64,000 bases of DNA from Budorcas taxicolor (GCF_023091745.1 NC_068911.1:159698004-159762003); one strand, 5' to 3'. Positions 33,301-46,795 are shown, counted from the first letter of the stretch. Notes: generated from the sequence alone by a model not told the origin. Made by a program: numbers and translations.

Positions 33301-33311
33301 AGTCATGTTCT

Positions 33312-33858
33312 AAAAAGATGCTTACACCTTGGAAGAAAAGCTATAACCAAACTAGACAGCATATTAAAAAGCAGAGATATTACTTGGCCAACAAAGGTCC
33401 ATCTAGTCAAGGCTATGGTTTTTCCAGTAGTCATGTAAGGGTATGGATGTGAGAGTTGGACTATAAAGAAAGCTGAGCACTGAAGAATTGATCTTTTGAA
33501 CTATGGTTTGGAGAAGACTCTTAAGAGTACCTTGGACAGCAAGGAGATCCAACCAGCCCATCCTAAAGGAAATCAGTCCTGAATATTCATTGGAAGGACT
33601 GATGCTGAAGCTGAAACTCCAATACTTTGGCCCCTGATGTGAAGAGCTGACTCATTTGAAAAGACCCTGATGCTGAGAAAGATTGATGGGGCGAGGAGAA
33701 GGGGATGACAGAGGAAGAGATGGTTGGATGGCATTGCCAACTCAATGGGCATGAGTTTGAGTAAACTCTGGGAGTTGGTGATGGACAGGGAGGCCTGGTG
33801 TGCTGCAGTCCGTGGGATCGCAAAGAGTCGGACATGACTAAGCAACTGAACTGAACTG
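33312..33858 (+). mobile_element. BovB LINE, 5'-truncated, 11-bp TSD
   Basis: Sense BovB 3' end flanked by exact agtcatgttct at 33301-33311 and 33859-33869. Reverse-transcriptase C-terminal coding traces carry stops and frameshifts (for example after 'ccagtagtcatgtaa'). Confidence 0.96.
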
Positions 33859-34053
33859 AGTCATGTTCTGAAGTTGTCAGATCTCTAATCTGAGAACCTC
33901 AGAGTTAGGCATTAAATGGCTTTCATGGCAAAAGATTTAAGGTGTATTTGTCAGGATGGAAAAATGACCGTAAAGTCACAGTGGTTGAAAACACCTGTCT
34001 TTAAGCTCTTTTGCGTTGTAGCAGTTTTAGGGCAAATTTTAAAGATTTGCCCT

Positions 34054-34183
34054 GCTGCTGCTGCTAAGTTGCTTCAGTCGTGTCCAACTCTGTGCGACCC
34101 CATAGACGACAGCCCATCAGGCTCCACCATCCCTGGGATTCTCCAGGCAAGAACACTGGAGTGGGTTGCCATTTCCTTCTCCA
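34054..34183 (-). mobile_element. BOV-A2 half unit with 13-bp TSD
   Basis: Antisense single BovA monomer beginning with (CTG)n. Flanked by exact aaagatttgccct at 34041-34053 and 34184-34196. Confidence 0.96.
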
Positions 34184-34377
34184 AAAGATTTGCCCTAAGA
34201 AATGGTAAAAGTTCAGGTAAAATTCATAAATTCCACTTCAGTGTCTCTCTCAGTGCACCACATATGATTGCTATCAAGATTGCTATCAAATGTCTTGAGC
34301 AGACTGATGATATACTGTTTAACACACATCCTTTGTAATGGTGTTTCAGATAATACAAGACTGACTCGTTCTGAGTA

Positions 34378-35620
34378 CAGTAGGGACCCCCTTCTTCTGA
34401 GTAAATATATTCCGAGACCCACAGTGGATGCCTGAAATCAGGGATCATGCTGTACCCTATATGAATGTTCTTCCTCTACATACATACCTAGGATAAAGCT
34501 CAACTTATAAATTAGACACAAAGTTTAATTATTGTTGTTGCTGTTGTTCAGTTGCCAAGTCACATCCAGATCTTTGCAACTCCATGGACGGCAGCATGCC
34601 AAGCTTCCCTGTCGCTCACCATCCCCTGGAGTTTGCCCACATCCACATCCATTGAATCAGTGATGCCATCCAGCTGTCTCATCCTCTGTCACCCACATCC
34701 TCCTGCTTTCAGTCTTTCCCAGCATCAAGGTCTTTCCAATAAGTTAGCTGTTCACATCAGGTGGCCAAAGTATTGGAGCTTCAGCTTCAGCATCAGTCCT
34801 TCCAATGAGTATTCAGGGTTGATTTTTTTTAGGATTGACTGGTGTGATCTCCTTACTGTCCAGTGGAGTCTCTAGAGTCTTCTTCAACACCACAGTTCAA
34901 ACACATCCATTCTTCTGTGCTCAGCCTTCTTTATGGTCCAACATTCACATCCATACATAACTACCAGAAAGAGTAATGGTAATAATAATAAAATAGAACA
35001 ATCACAACAATATCCTGCAATAAAAGTTATGTGAATGTGGTCTCTCAAAATACCTTATTGTACAAATTTAATATTTTTTCCATCTTAATTAAATGCTTAT
35101 TACACACCATGATAGCCAACTTTTGCAGTTTGAGATGTGCCAGCAAAGCTAGCATAAGTTTTTTTCCCTTCTTCTCAATTTCATTGATAGAAGATTCATT
35201 CTTATTGCAGATTTTAGCAACCTCAGCATTCGGTTTTTCCTCCTTATTAAGTTGAAAACTTTTACCTTTTCACTTAAAGGAAACACTTTATGGCTTATCT
35301 TTGGCAGATCTGAATTGCCCTTGTACTTTGAGGCTGTTATTAAGTAAAATAAGAGTGACTTGAACACAAATCCTCCGATACCATGGCAGTTGATCTGATA
35401 ACCCAGATGGCTACTCAGTATCTCCAGGCATATATGCTGGACAAAAGGATAGCTGACAGACCAAGACAGTGACAGGTTTCATCAGGCTACTCAGAGCAGC
35501 ACACAAGTTAAAATCTATGAATTTTTTATTTCTAGAATTTTCCATGTAATATTTTTGGACCATGGTTGACCTTGGGTTGCTAAAACCTCAGAATGCACAA
35601 TGATAGATAAGAGGACACTG
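34378..35620 (-). mobile_element. Tigger-type DNA transposon fossil
   Basis: Left edge 'cagtagggaccccc' preceded by TA; right edge '..gaggacactg'. On the - strand it has the Tigger leader and the start of a transposase with the recognisable stretch KVFPLSEKVKVFNLIRR from the DNA-binding HTH region, followed by frame-breaking changes. The expected start codon region is eroded, so it is inactive. It is interrupted by BovB at 34532-34974. Confidence 0.85.
34532..34974 (-). mobile_element. BovB LINE fragment inside Tigger
   Basis: Antisense BovB from 'gttgttcagttgccaagtca' to 'cattcacatccatacataac'. Short 'agtaat'/'taatta' flanks. Confidence 0.9.
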
Positions 35621-36628
35621 TTATATTTAGCCTGGAATGACTCACGAGAGCTGTTGTTCCCTGTCCACATAGAGGTGGGCTGTGCAGCTCACGAGATGGG
35701 TGTTTCTCCTCTGCTCCATATTGTTCTAAGATCCTCTTCTGAAGTCTTCATTTTTAATGATGACTTTGACGTCTTTTGATCTATAGTCCATAGAATTTTG
35801 CATGCTGGTTTCACTTGAGTTTTCATAAGGTTCAGCTCAGAATCAGCACTTTAAAAAGAAAAAAAGATCAGATGGGGAACGGGCAGCAAAAGATCTTAGA
35901 AAACAGTAAAGAAAATTAAAACCACCTGGTGAAACAAGTCTTTTAGTAGATTTGAAGGAGGCACACATAGCTGTTTTGAAAAAGTTTGTTGAGGGGTACA
36001 AATTAGAAATCAGTAGATTAGTTCATTTTGGGGAAATGTTTTATGGGTAAAACATGATCCACTATATTGTTAGACTTGTGTTACATGAACAGTTGTATGG
36101 CTTCTGGTCACACATGTGGCGTCTTATCCTCATGTTCCTCACTGAAGATAATACATCCTACTTATGCTTTCCCAGAATTAAAAAGTCTGAGCAAAAGCAA
36201 GCAGAAGGTATATCCATCAGTGAGGAAGTACTGGGTACAGATGCGTTACTCAGTTCTCCTTTCAACACACAATTATTGAGCATCACTCCTACTTTCTCTT
36301 AGATCTCATTTTCATAACCCTGGCCCTTGGTTTTACTTTTCAAATATTCAGTTCCTCGTCTGTTATGTAGGAACTACAACAGTATGCATCTCGTGAATTT
36401 GTTGGGAGGACTAAAAAGGTAAACAGAAAAAGTCCTGAAATCAGTATCAGACTCATTGGAAAAGCTCCCACCATTTCAGTGCCTCTGAGCTGTCTTCTGT
36501 GGGTACAAGAAGAATGGCGGATGAAGCTCACACAAGTCTGAGGACATCAGAGCCCCTGAGAATGACGCCTCACTGGATAAAAGTATCCACGTATTTCAGA
36601 GAGCTCTTGAAATAGTAGGTGCTCTGTC
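35621..36628. other. Unique noncoding stretch with possible MIR
   Basis: No gene recognised. 36340-36425 has an antisense MIR-like order (cagttcctcgtctgttatg, ggaggactaaaaagg). Confidence 0.4.
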
Positions 36629-36959
36629 ACTCAGTTCAGTTCAGTTCAGTTCAGTCGCTCAGTCATGTCCGACTCTTTGCGACCCCATGAATTGCAGCAC
36701 GCCAGGCCTCCCTGTCCATCACCATCTCCCAGAGTTCACTCAGACTCATGTCCATCGAGTCAGTGATGCCATCCAGCCATCTCATCTTGGGTCATCCCCT
36801 TCTCCTCCTGCCCCCAATCCCTCCCAGCATCAGAGTCTTTTCCAATCAGTCAACTCTTTTGCATGAGGTGGCCAAAGTACTGGAGTTTCAGCTTTAGCAT
36901 CATTCCTTCCAAAGAAATCCCAGGGCTGATCTCCTTCAGAATGGACTGGTTGGATCTCA
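36629..36959 (-). mobile_element. BovB LINE 3' fragment
   Basis: Antisense BovB beginning with four tandem 'cagtt' units, ending abruptly at 'ggatctcag' where a Bov-tA begins. Confidence 0.93.
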
Positions 36960-37157
36960 GTGTCCAAATCTTTGCAGCTCCCTGGACTATAGCCTGCCAG
37001 GCTCCTCTATCCATGGAATTTTCCAGGCGAGAATACTGGGGTGGGTTGTCATTTCCTTCTCCAGGGGATCTTCCCACCCCAGGGATTGAACCCACATCGG
37101 CCATGTCTCCTGCACTGACAGGCAGGTTCTTTACCACTAGTGCTGTCTGAGAAGCCC
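36960..37157 (-). mobile_element. Bov-tA SINE joined to BovB
   Basis: Antisense Bov-tA from 'tgtccaaatctttgcagctc' to 'gctgtctgagaagccc', continuous with the BovB fragment on its left. Confidence 0.9.
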
Positions 37158-37371
37158 TTTAGAGATAGTAAATGAGTATTGAAAAATAGTGTTTCTCAAT
37201 TTTAACAAGTGAGGTGAGTGGATTTTGACTCACATTTTAACACTTCCAGTGTATTAAGCATTATATGGACCACTTTTGTTTGTATTTTCTCTTTTATTTC
37301 TTCCAATGGTATTTTTATTTTCTCCCACACATAACAAATTGAGCTGTATCTAATACAAGGGTATGTGGTTG

Positions 37372-37489
37372 ATCTAGTCACTAAGTCATGTCCTACTCTT
37401 ATGACCCAATGGACTGTAGCCTGCCAGGCTCCTCTGTCCATGGGATTCTCCAGCCAAGAATACTGGAGTGGGTTGCCATTTCCTTCTCC
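37372..37489 (-). mobile_element. BovA fragment
   Basis: Antisense BovA body only, 'ctaagtcatgtcctactctt' to 'gccatttccttctcca'. Confidence 0.87.
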
Positions 37490-39220
37490 AAATACAACTC
37501 ACTGGGAATTCGTACAGTGAGTTGAACATTTGGGTTAATATTTCTTTAGTGTGGTAGCATCCTTTCTGACACTTTCATTAGAATTTTCAAGCCTTACATG
37601 TCAGGCTTTCTCACGAGACTGCAGCAGAGATGTCTGTCAGCACTGAGGTCTCATTTGAAGGCATTCCTGGGGAAGGAGCTGCTTCCATGCTTATGTAGCT
37701 TTTGAAAGAACTCAGGTCTTTGTGGGTTGTTGGACTGAGAGCTTTGCTGTCAGCTTTCAGCCAGAAGCCATCCTTAGTTCTCTGCCACTTGAATCTCTCT
37801 GTAGGTCAGCTCACCATATGGCAACTTCCTTCATCAAAGCTAGCAAGGAAGAGTCTGCTCACAAGGCAAAAATTACAGTTTTATGTCATATGATCATGGA
37901 AGCTGCATGCTTTATTCTATAGGTTAGAAGCAAGTCCCAATCCCATCCATGCTTATGAAGGAAGGGTTTATGAAGGGCATGAATACTAGGAGTCACCAAG
38001 CTCCTCTTAGAATCTGTCCACCAGAGCTTCTTTCTCAGAAAAGCTCTCTCTACACAGTGACAGGGTTGACCAACAGCTCCTGCCTTACGTCATCATAAAG
38101 TTAGTGATTCTAGAGAAAATAGAGCCACTTAACCTCCTTGTCATCCATATATGTACCTGTTCCTTTTACCAGTTAGGATTCTTGATGGAAAACAGAAATT
38201 AACTCTGGCATATTTGATCATGGAAAGACGTACTGGAGGATGACAAGCAACTCCTAGAATTGTTGAGAATAATGAAGTATTGGGCTGGGGGAAGACCTGT
38301 GAGAACTGGATGGACCCTTGTGCCATTGCCACTGCCTCACTGCACTCTCAGCACTGTCTTCTCCAGATTAGGCGTGAGCTGTGTCTCACTGGCCATGTAT
38401 TGGTCCCATGTCGGTGCTCCAGCTGCCAGCAGGGGAGATGAGGGCACATCTGCCCTGCTTGGGCCTCCATCAAAGGTGGGACTGTGTATCTTCAACTGTG
38501 ACAGTGCTCCTGAGATGAGCCCCTGTGGATCTCATGGCTTCATTGGGATTACGTTGTCCACCCAGATGTTCGGCCTAGTATGTTGTCTTACATAAACACA
38601 TTCTACTCTAATGGGCGGTTTTCAGAACTGTGCAGCTGAGGGTTCTTTGTCCTTGTTCAACATCAACTGTGCCTCACAGGCATACCAATAAGGTGGCTAC
38701 AGGAGCAGCATGTGATGTCCATGGCATGTCTGGGTCTCTAAGTCATGGGGAAGGTTGGGCATTTGTAGAATTTTGATTCAGACCAGATTTAACCACAAAT
38801 GGAATTTACCTTTTCTGAAATTATAGGTTAGCTTTATGATCCAGTTTTGTTTCCCAATCTTTCTGTTGAATTTAGAGGCTCAGGGATTACCCTAGCTCTT
38901 TACTGTCTTCAATTTTGACCATGTTTATATGACTCTCTTGAATACATGGGTGCATTAGCTAAATTATCATGTTTTCCTAGGAACAAAAAACTTGTAAATC
39001 TTTTGAAGTAAGTTCACATGTTTCCTTGCACATATTTTCAAAGCTATACCTACTCTCTTGCTGCCTTTCAGGATATATTAAGACCAACTTACCAAGAAGG
39101 GAAACAGATGTCACTTCTCTGGGGGTACATTGCAGGGTAAAGAGTCTTGCCAACACTCAAAATGTTTTTCTTGTTAGCCTGCCATGCCAGCTGAAATCTC
39201 ATCATTAGAATTTGAATTTT
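37490..39220. other. Unique noncoding stretch
   Basis: No exon recognised. Open frames such as 38260-38595 (111 codons) show no recognisable domain or splice context. Confidence 0.4.
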
Positions 39221-39224
39221 GGCT

Positions 39225-39398
39225 TAAGATCAGTGGGCCTCAACCCCAACACATAAAATCACCTGGGGAATTAAAAACAACATTATCAACAAGTAACCCA
39301 ACAAATAGCAATGTCCAGATACCACTCGAGAACAATTCTGCAGAATTTCTGCGAGTGGTGTCCAAGGAGCTGTGACTTTGAAAATCTCTTTAAGGGAC
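39225..39398 (+). repeat. MER5-like hAT remnant
   Basis: 'cagtgggcctcaacccca', 'aaatcacctggggaatta' and 'gtgactttgaaaatctc' resemble a nonautonomous hAT element. Diverged. Confidence 0.5.
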
Positions 39399-39399
39399 T

Positions 39400-40690
39400 C
39401 AGTTGAGAGCTAGGATAGAGAGCCAGTGGATTAAGACTACCACCTGGTAAGAGAAGCCTACCATTGGTGTTCTGGTATGTATCAGCGCAGTGTAGAAGTC
39501 ACTGCCACAGTTCACAGCCAAGACTGTTCCTTGCTGTCCTTCTCTTCTTGTGTACCCCACAATGAACTCTCATTAATTGGGGTCATCTAAGCCAGTCTCT
39601 TCTTACAGCCTCAAAGAGCCCAACTACCATAGGGCCATGAGATTTCCAGTTATGACACTCCTTCTGAAAATACCTCTACAAGGCTGATTTGCTTCATAAC
39701 AGTAGCATATGTTAAAATCAGGCTATAAACAATCCCACTTCTCTTTCATTTCACATTTACTTTCTGGAGGTGATATGCACATAACCATTCATGTGGTATC
39801 CAGAAATATTTTCGTCTGTAGTAATAGCAGATGGCAGAGCATTTTTCCTGTGCCAAGTTGCATTTACTCTGCCGCAGCACAGTGTGGAAGTGATCATGGC
39901 CTCTTTCAAATAGTCTGACTTCCCGTGTGCGTTTCAGTTGTGGTGGGAAGTTTTCTTGCGTATCACTTCAATATGTTGTAGATTTACTTGGAATCCTTGG
40001 AATGTGTACATGGTGTAGTCACATGAAAAGTACTTTGAAAAATATTTTTGAAGCTTAATGATTAAAGGTCATCAATTCAACGAACATTTCGTAAGCCTCT
40101 GCTGTGTGCTAAGCTAGTGGTTTTCCACTAGGCTAGGTGGCGTGGTCTCCAGGAAGGCTCTTGGAAGTTTACAGGGTTGTTTTCAGGTATCATAACGATT
40201 AGTGGAGGAGTTACTGGCACTTGGTTTGTGAAGACCACAGGTACCAGCTGCCCTGCAGCCTGCAGGACTGTCCCCTTCAACAAGAATGTCCTGCACACAC
40301 CACACCCCTATTCCGTTGAAAGGGCTTTTATGTAGGTGAAAAACCTGTTTATGATTATCTGAGCCTGAAACCTAATTGTGCTTTTCATGTAAACACAAAG
40401 ATTTTCCTCTTTGGCATGGATTTAATAGGCAGTGACTTTTTCCAGGAAAATTGTAAATTGAATTGTAAATGTAACTTAAGAGAAGATTGTACTTTGCATT
40501 ATTCAGAGTCAAAAGCCTCCTATAAAGTCATGTCACCAGTGAAACCCTGCCTGCGGTGTTTGAGTCACAGAAAGCCCATCTGTCCCCACCTGCATTTGTG
40601 AATCTCTCCATGCAGATTCCATACATAGGGGCAAACAAAGGGACCACTTTATGTGTCTTCTGGTGGTGGTATGACTGAACATTTTTTACA
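39400..40690. other. Unique noncoding stretch
   Basis: No coding exon recognised. 40075-40120 resembles the old 'caacgaacatttcgtaag' type interspersed repeat. Confidence 0.4.
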
Positions 40691-40699
40691 AAATCTTAC

Positions 40700-40956
40700 T
40701 TAACGATTTTTGGCTGTGCCGGGTCTTCATTACTTTGTGAGGGCTTTCTCTAGTTGCGGCGAGTAGGGGCTTCTCTTGTTGGGGAGCATGGGCTCTGGGG
40801 CACGGGGCCTTCAGTAGTTGCAGTGTGGACTTGGTCATTGTGGTGCATGGACTCGGTTGCCGCACGGCTTGTGGAATCTTCCCAGGCCAGGAACTGAACC
40901 GATGTCCCCTGCATTGGCAGGTGGCTGCTAACACTGGACCACCAGGAAAGTCCCTA
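40700..40956 (-). mobile_element. CHR-type SINE, near full length
   Basis: Antisense: 'ttttggctgtgccgggtctt', 'tctctagttgcggcgagtag', 'gttgccgcacggcttgtgg', 'ggaccaccaggaaagtccc'. Confidence 0.9.
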
Positions 40957-40959
40957 AAC

Positions 40960-41945
40960 ATTTGTAATTCATAGTATTTTATTGTGTGATTTAAAATTTT
41001 CTAGTGTTTACAGCTGGGGCATTGAATTGAGATTGAGTGTATGTGTTGTGTCTGTGTTTTTAAAAATGTGTGTGTAGATATGTTATTTATAAATTCCATT
41101 ATAATAAAACAGAGTGAGCATTAAAGAATATTTGGGCTTGGGGGTTGTTGGGTGTGATAGGGTTCATAGCCAGTAGGTTAAGCAGCAGGGCAATGGCAGA
41201 CACACCTGCAGACAAAGAAAGTTCCTTAAATGCTGGAGGAACTCAGACGATACTTCAAGAGCCAAGAAGCCACCCCTGCCTTGTCCTGAGGCAGCAGTCA
41301 GGGCTGATCAGGAAGGCTGTTTCGCTTGAGCTCAGCTAGGCAAAGGGCACAGTGCATATTAAGCTGTGCAGAGTGGAATCATAGCCTTTGCAAATGGCTT
41401 GAGCCTGGGATGGGACAGGGCTTGAGGGCAGTGCAGAGCAGATGGAGAGATTTGGGGCAAATGGAACCTACTCAACAGTGATGTGGACGGTATGGGAGAG
41501 GGAACTCAAGGAGGTATCCAGCTACATGAAGTGTCTGGTGAGGAAAAGAACACCAGCCTCACTTAGAGAATTACACTGACTCTGTAACATCTGTGCTCCA
41601 GTTAAGTGTATTGGGTTATTCATTTATTGTGTGTGTAATTTCACTTACCTGTTGCTTTCATTTAATTTGGCACAACTTCTCATTATGTTTTGAAGGAGAT
41701 TTGAATAATAGCACAGCCTCTAAAGAAACTGATTAATGCTACAAAGCTAGTGATCTTGATTTCCATCTGGAAGTCAACTTAGAAACACTAGCCTGTGCCA
41801 AATGGAGGAAAGCTTTCTTAACGATTTACCGCAACAGCAACAGCAAAAATATTTGCATTTATCTACCACATCAATGAGAGAAATGTCGTCTTTCAAATGA
41901 GAGCCTTGCCCAGTTACTGTTTTCTTTATATATTTTTAAAAAATA
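40960..41945. other. Unique noncoding stretch
   Basis: No gene or clear repeat recognised. Confidence 0.4.
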
Positions 41946-41949
41946 ATGA

Positions 41950-42157
41950 CATTCTTGCCAAGGTAGCTCAGTGGTAAAGACTCTGTTTGTCAGTGCAGGA
42001 GACATAGGAAAATACAGTTTTGATCCCTGGGTCGGGAAGATAACCCTGGAGGAGGAAATGGCAAACCACTGCAGTAATTTTGCCTGGGAAATTCCGTGGA
42101 CAGAGAAGCTGGCTCCAGTCCATGGGGTCGCGAAGAGTCGGACATGACTGAGCCCCC
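41950..42157 (+). mobile_element. Bov-tA SINE
   Basis: 'cttgccaaggtagctcagtg' through 'gtcggacatgactgagc'. Diverged in the head. Confidence 0.88.
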
Positions 42158-42307
42158 AGTAACATAGTAAAAACACTCTTTTAAGAAATTTGGAACAAAG
42201 AAGGGGGGATGTTCTTTTCCCCCATATAATTGGTTGCTCTTTCTATGTATCTCCTATTTTTAGATATGTATACGTGTATTGGGGTGTGTATAATGCATCA
42301 GAACCAG

Positions 42308-42452
42308 AGCTTCCCTGGTGGCTCAGACAGTAAAGATTCTGCCTGCAATGCAGGAGACCTGAGTTCGATTCCTGGGTCGAGGAGATCCCTGGAGAAGGGA
42401 ATGGCTACCCCCTCCAGTATTCTTGCCTGGAGAATCCCATAGACAGAGGAGC
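42308..42452 (+). mobile_element. Bov-tA SINE, 3' truncated
   Basis: Well-kept head (gcttccctggtggctcagac) and B-box region, ending at 'gacagaggagcctcg'. The final third is missing. Confidence 0.9.
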
Positions 42453-42599
42453 CTCGTATGTTATATACTTAAAGATATAATGTCATGGCCCTATGTATAC
42501 AGATATTCTAGGAGTCAAGTAAAGTTAAATATATGAATTTTGAGTCATTCTTCCTCTCAATTTCCAACTTGGTATCCAGATATCTAGTGAACACTCCCC

Positions 42600-43447
42600 T
42601 AGGTATTTCTGTTTAACTGTCTTGCAGGCATCTCAGAGTAAACACATCAAAATGGAGCTCTTAGATTCTCCCCTCTCGCTCCCCTCTTTCTCTGGTTTTA
42701 CCCATCTTAGTAGGTAGGTCTCTCATCTGTCTCATTACACAAGCTAGAAGCCTAGCTTTCTCCCTTTTCCTCACCCCCTGCACTGAATGTATCAACAAAT
42801 CCTTTATCTTGGCCACCAAATAGACCTCAGGCCATTCTTTTCTCTCCACGCTTACTGCTCCCACCCTCTTCCAAGCTGCTGCCTCTCACCTGAGCTACAT
42901 TAGCCTCCTTCCTGGTCTGCTGACACTTGAGAGTCTGCTCAGCAGACAGAATAGATCACTCTTAAGAATCCTCCTTTTTAAACTTCTCCAATGGCCTCCC
43001 AATGTACTTATGAAATGACCCAAATTCCTCCGCATGGCACCTAAGGCCTATAGGACTTGACCTTTACCTGTTTTTCTAAATTCATCTCATGCTGAAATTC
43101 ATGGTTTCCATCATCTCACTGTATTCAGCCACCTCATAGCCATCTCAGTGTTTTTAAAACACTGAGTTCTTCCTTCCCTCAAAGTTCTTCCATATGTACT
43201 TTTCCCTGCCAGAGGCTCCCATCCTCGCCTCGTGGCCTGCCAGCTTCAAATCCTGTGTATGTCACTGTAAATGTCACTTAAGGAGCCATCCCAGACCGCC
43301 CTAGGGAAAGTGGCGTCACTTCCCTACACTTAACACAATTTACTGTTAGTGTGTGTTTCCCCCACCAATTATAAACTCTGTGAGGCAGTGACTGTTTGTC
43401 TTGTTTATGTAGTAGTCAGTCAATAAGTATTTGGTGAATGAATGAAT
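42600..43447 (+). repeat. L2 LINE 3' end, long
   Basis: Classic L2 order: 'aacttctccaatggcctccc', 'aaggcctataggacttgacc', 'aaatgtcacttaaggagcc', 'aataagtatttggtgaatga' plus a terminal (gaat)n. Confidence 0.88.
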
Positions 43448-46400
43448 GCTACTTCCTTGAACCAGCTCGTGGGATTCTCTTGCTGCCAGGCTAAGAGATG
43501 TGGACTTGAGAGCCAAGCAATTGCTTGGTATCATCTATTATATTGGAAGCTCTTGTGTAAGAGAGGCTCCTCCAACCTTTGTCATGCTTATTTTTGTCTA
43601 GCTCTTGTTTGTCTGGGACTGAAGTAAATGTCAGTGGTCAGCTCCCAGCTCTGTCTTTGAGGTCGGTGCCATGTTTATCGAACCAACATGGAGAGTAGAG
43701 ATTGCATTACCTTTAAGGAGATAGAATACTGGAAGGAGACTAGTGTTTCCTTCTGAGGCCACAGCGAGCTGGAGAGGGCATGAGGAAGGTATGGTGAGAG
43801 ATACACAGATGAGGTATCTCCCACAGTGCCATTGCTAAAGAATCAGGCTGGCTGTGGTTGAACAAAGCATCACAGATAGAAAACAGATGGTTTAAGAACA
43901 GGGTATCATCTTGGGAAGAAGCCATCTGATCGAGATTTTCCATAGTGATGTTCATTAAAGCTGAAACATTCTTGCTACATCTTGTTTCTGTCGTGGCAGT
44001 CAGGGGCCTTTTATTAAGATCCCCAGACCTTCTGATCCACTCAGTCCCTACCTGGTAGTAGCTGCTTTTACAGGAGGAAATCCTGAAACATCCAGTACCA
44101 GAGGCCACTTCTAGCTGGCTGTCTTTAACCCTCCCTTTTCATCTTACCTTGTCCAACACTGGGTTTCCACCAAGTTGCGTCCTTAATGAGGTCTTTTGCT
44201 GTTCATCCACAGTGAGATCACGTCTTAGAGTAATTCATTGCCTGCTTTCTGAACTGTGCCTGAGAGGATCACCTCTGCAACTGTGGGCAGAGTTCACCGT
44301 TTAACAGAGGCCCTGTAGAGCTTGTCTTGGCTTCCGATCATAACTTTAGATTTGCTTCTTCAACAGTGCGTGTGACGGTAGGAACATTTGCATAACCACT
44401 TAGCTCAGTCTGACAAATAATTTGCCTGTTAAAGGAGTGGGGGGATCAGCTGACGCTGGCATGGTAGGAAAGAATGCTGTGTGTTGGTATTCATAATATT
44501 GTCTGCATATCATCTGTGGAACTAAAATCCACAATGGTATCTTTTCTTCAGCTTTACTGAGAGGTAATTGACCTTTGATCCACAATAGTATCTTAGTTTT
44601 GCTCCCAAATTATCTTTCCACCATCACTATTCCTTACATGTAGCAACATTGATTTGATATTTACTTTTCTTTTTTTTTTTTGAAGTTTTTTTCTATAAAC
44701 ATGTATTGAACCCCCACTCTGCTCAATACAGAAGTGCTACATCGCTGGAGGTCCACAGGATGAAAAACAATGAAGATTTTTCATAACTATAGAAAGACAT
44801 GAGACCTCAGGTTGAAAAAGCAGCAGCAAATCTCAAGGAGGGAATTAAACCAGTTTACAACTGGAATGACCCATAATGGCAGTGAATCTAACATAAAGAG
44901 GAAATCTGAAACGCTGAGAGAAGAGCCGGATCACCTATAGAAAAATGACTGTCCGATGGTCAGAGCATTTCTTAGCAGCCGTAGTAGATTCAGAAATAGG
45001 ACCTTCTTGAACCTATAAAGACTGGCAGAATTTTTGCTTTCAGGCTTGAACTGAAAGAATTGCTAACCGTTGGATTTTAGAGAGAAAGAAATTGATCGCA
45101 GATGTAGGTTCCACCATGAGAGAGCCGTGGGCCAACAAAGAAGTTGGACATGTTCATAAACGTAAGTGATCTAAGGGAATGGCTGCCTCTCTGTGTTAGG
45201 GTTTGAATACAAACAAAATGTTTTTCCAATTGAGTATGTAACTGCTTAGACTTAGTGCCAGTATTTGAAATTCTTCTGTTTGTGATGAATTGTTTTCAGG
45301 GAAGGATTTTTAATCAGAGGTCCATGGATCGGATTCAGGGCATCTGTGAACTTCTTAAAATGGTAACTGACATACCTTGTGAATGTGGAGTCTTTCCGCA
45401 GACAAGATTCACGGCATTTATCACACATTTAAAGAGATTTAGAACCTGGACAAGTTAAAGGACTACTGGATCATTGTATTGTCCCCCAGTTAAGAAGAAA
45501 TTATATCAGCACTTAACTCGCTCTGACAGTGAGATCGGAGCATCTGGATTTGAATTTCGGATCTGTCAGTTACTTTGCAGAACCGCTGAGACCCTGGACA
45601 GGTGATTTGCCTTCTGTCTGTAGTTCACACAGCGCACATCCTGTGTGGCCACACACAGCAGTGGTATATCTGGCTCTTGTGGCCACATCTCACCATCACA
45701 GTCAATGTTTGACTATAGTTGTTAGGATTTTCTAAAGAGTCCCTCTTGAGCTATCAGAAGAAACAAAGCTTCTAAGTGATCAATTTTAGGCTATAATAAC
45801 AGACTTAGTGCCGTTGTTTTGTTCAGTGAACACATGGTTTGTGTAATACGTTGTCCAAGTGTGCAGGAGTGAGCACGAGGAGGAAGTGTGTGTGCAATCA
45901 TTGTCTCTCCCAGTGAAACTTGATACTAACGCAGCTATTCACTGGTGACCGGTGTTTCTTGTGCTTTTGGAGTGTAGTTGTAATGTAGGTCAGGTGTGTA
46001 CGTTTTGTGTGTTAAGCTTAATTCTACTTCTCCACTCCTTCAGGAGTTGTTTACTAAGAACTAGAGTCAGGCCACTTCTCAGTGCTGCCGATGCTGTGCC
46101 AGGTGAGGTCGTGGATGCAGAGTTGAGGACAGTGGCTCTGTCTCTGAGGAACTGCCGTAGATTAGGATGGAGGAGACAAGGTCACCAGATCCTCATGCCA
46201 ACCTGAGACCTTCTCAGGCTGTTCCTAAAAGCAGGGTTTCCCCAGCCTGCCACTTGGGGTGTCAGCCAGCAGGTGTAAGTAAGAGCAGAGGAGAGTGCAC
46301 CTTCTAGGAGGGCTGCTGTGGAGCTCGGGGAGCCTCAGATGTCAGAAATGTTGAAACATCTGTTTAGCATGTGTCATTATGATCCTAGGAACACAGTCTG

Positions 46401-46795
46401 TTTCTAGAGCTGTGACATTTGACATTCCCAGCCACTAATCAGAGAGCCTTGGTGTGTCTTCTTCCTTCAAAGCCCCGGGGCCTCCTTTATCCCTGCCTCC
46501 TCTCCAGCACCCCCAGGGGCCGGGATAAAGTGTCCTAATCCTAGGACTGGACTACCCCATCCTACCGGGGAGAAGGAAGCTCCCAGCTCCACTTCCGTTT
46601 CTCCTCTGCAGGTCTGTTTCCTCTCTCATGACATGGCTATCTCTTAGAAGGCGAAGGGCAGTGGTTTGTCAAACAGTTACCTACAGCATGGAGCAGGTTA
46701 ACTCACCTCTTGAGACAAGCATATGATTCCTTTGTCATGGATGGCATCCTTCCCTTTTCTGTGTATAATGTTGAGACTTTCTCAGGGGTTGGTTG
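43448..46795. other. Unique noncoding stretch
   Basis: No coding exon recognised in about 3.3 kb. 45520-45620 has an antisense MIR-like pattern (ggatttgaatttcggatctg). The 122-codon frame at 43740-44108 (-) has no recognisable domain. Confidence 0.4.
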
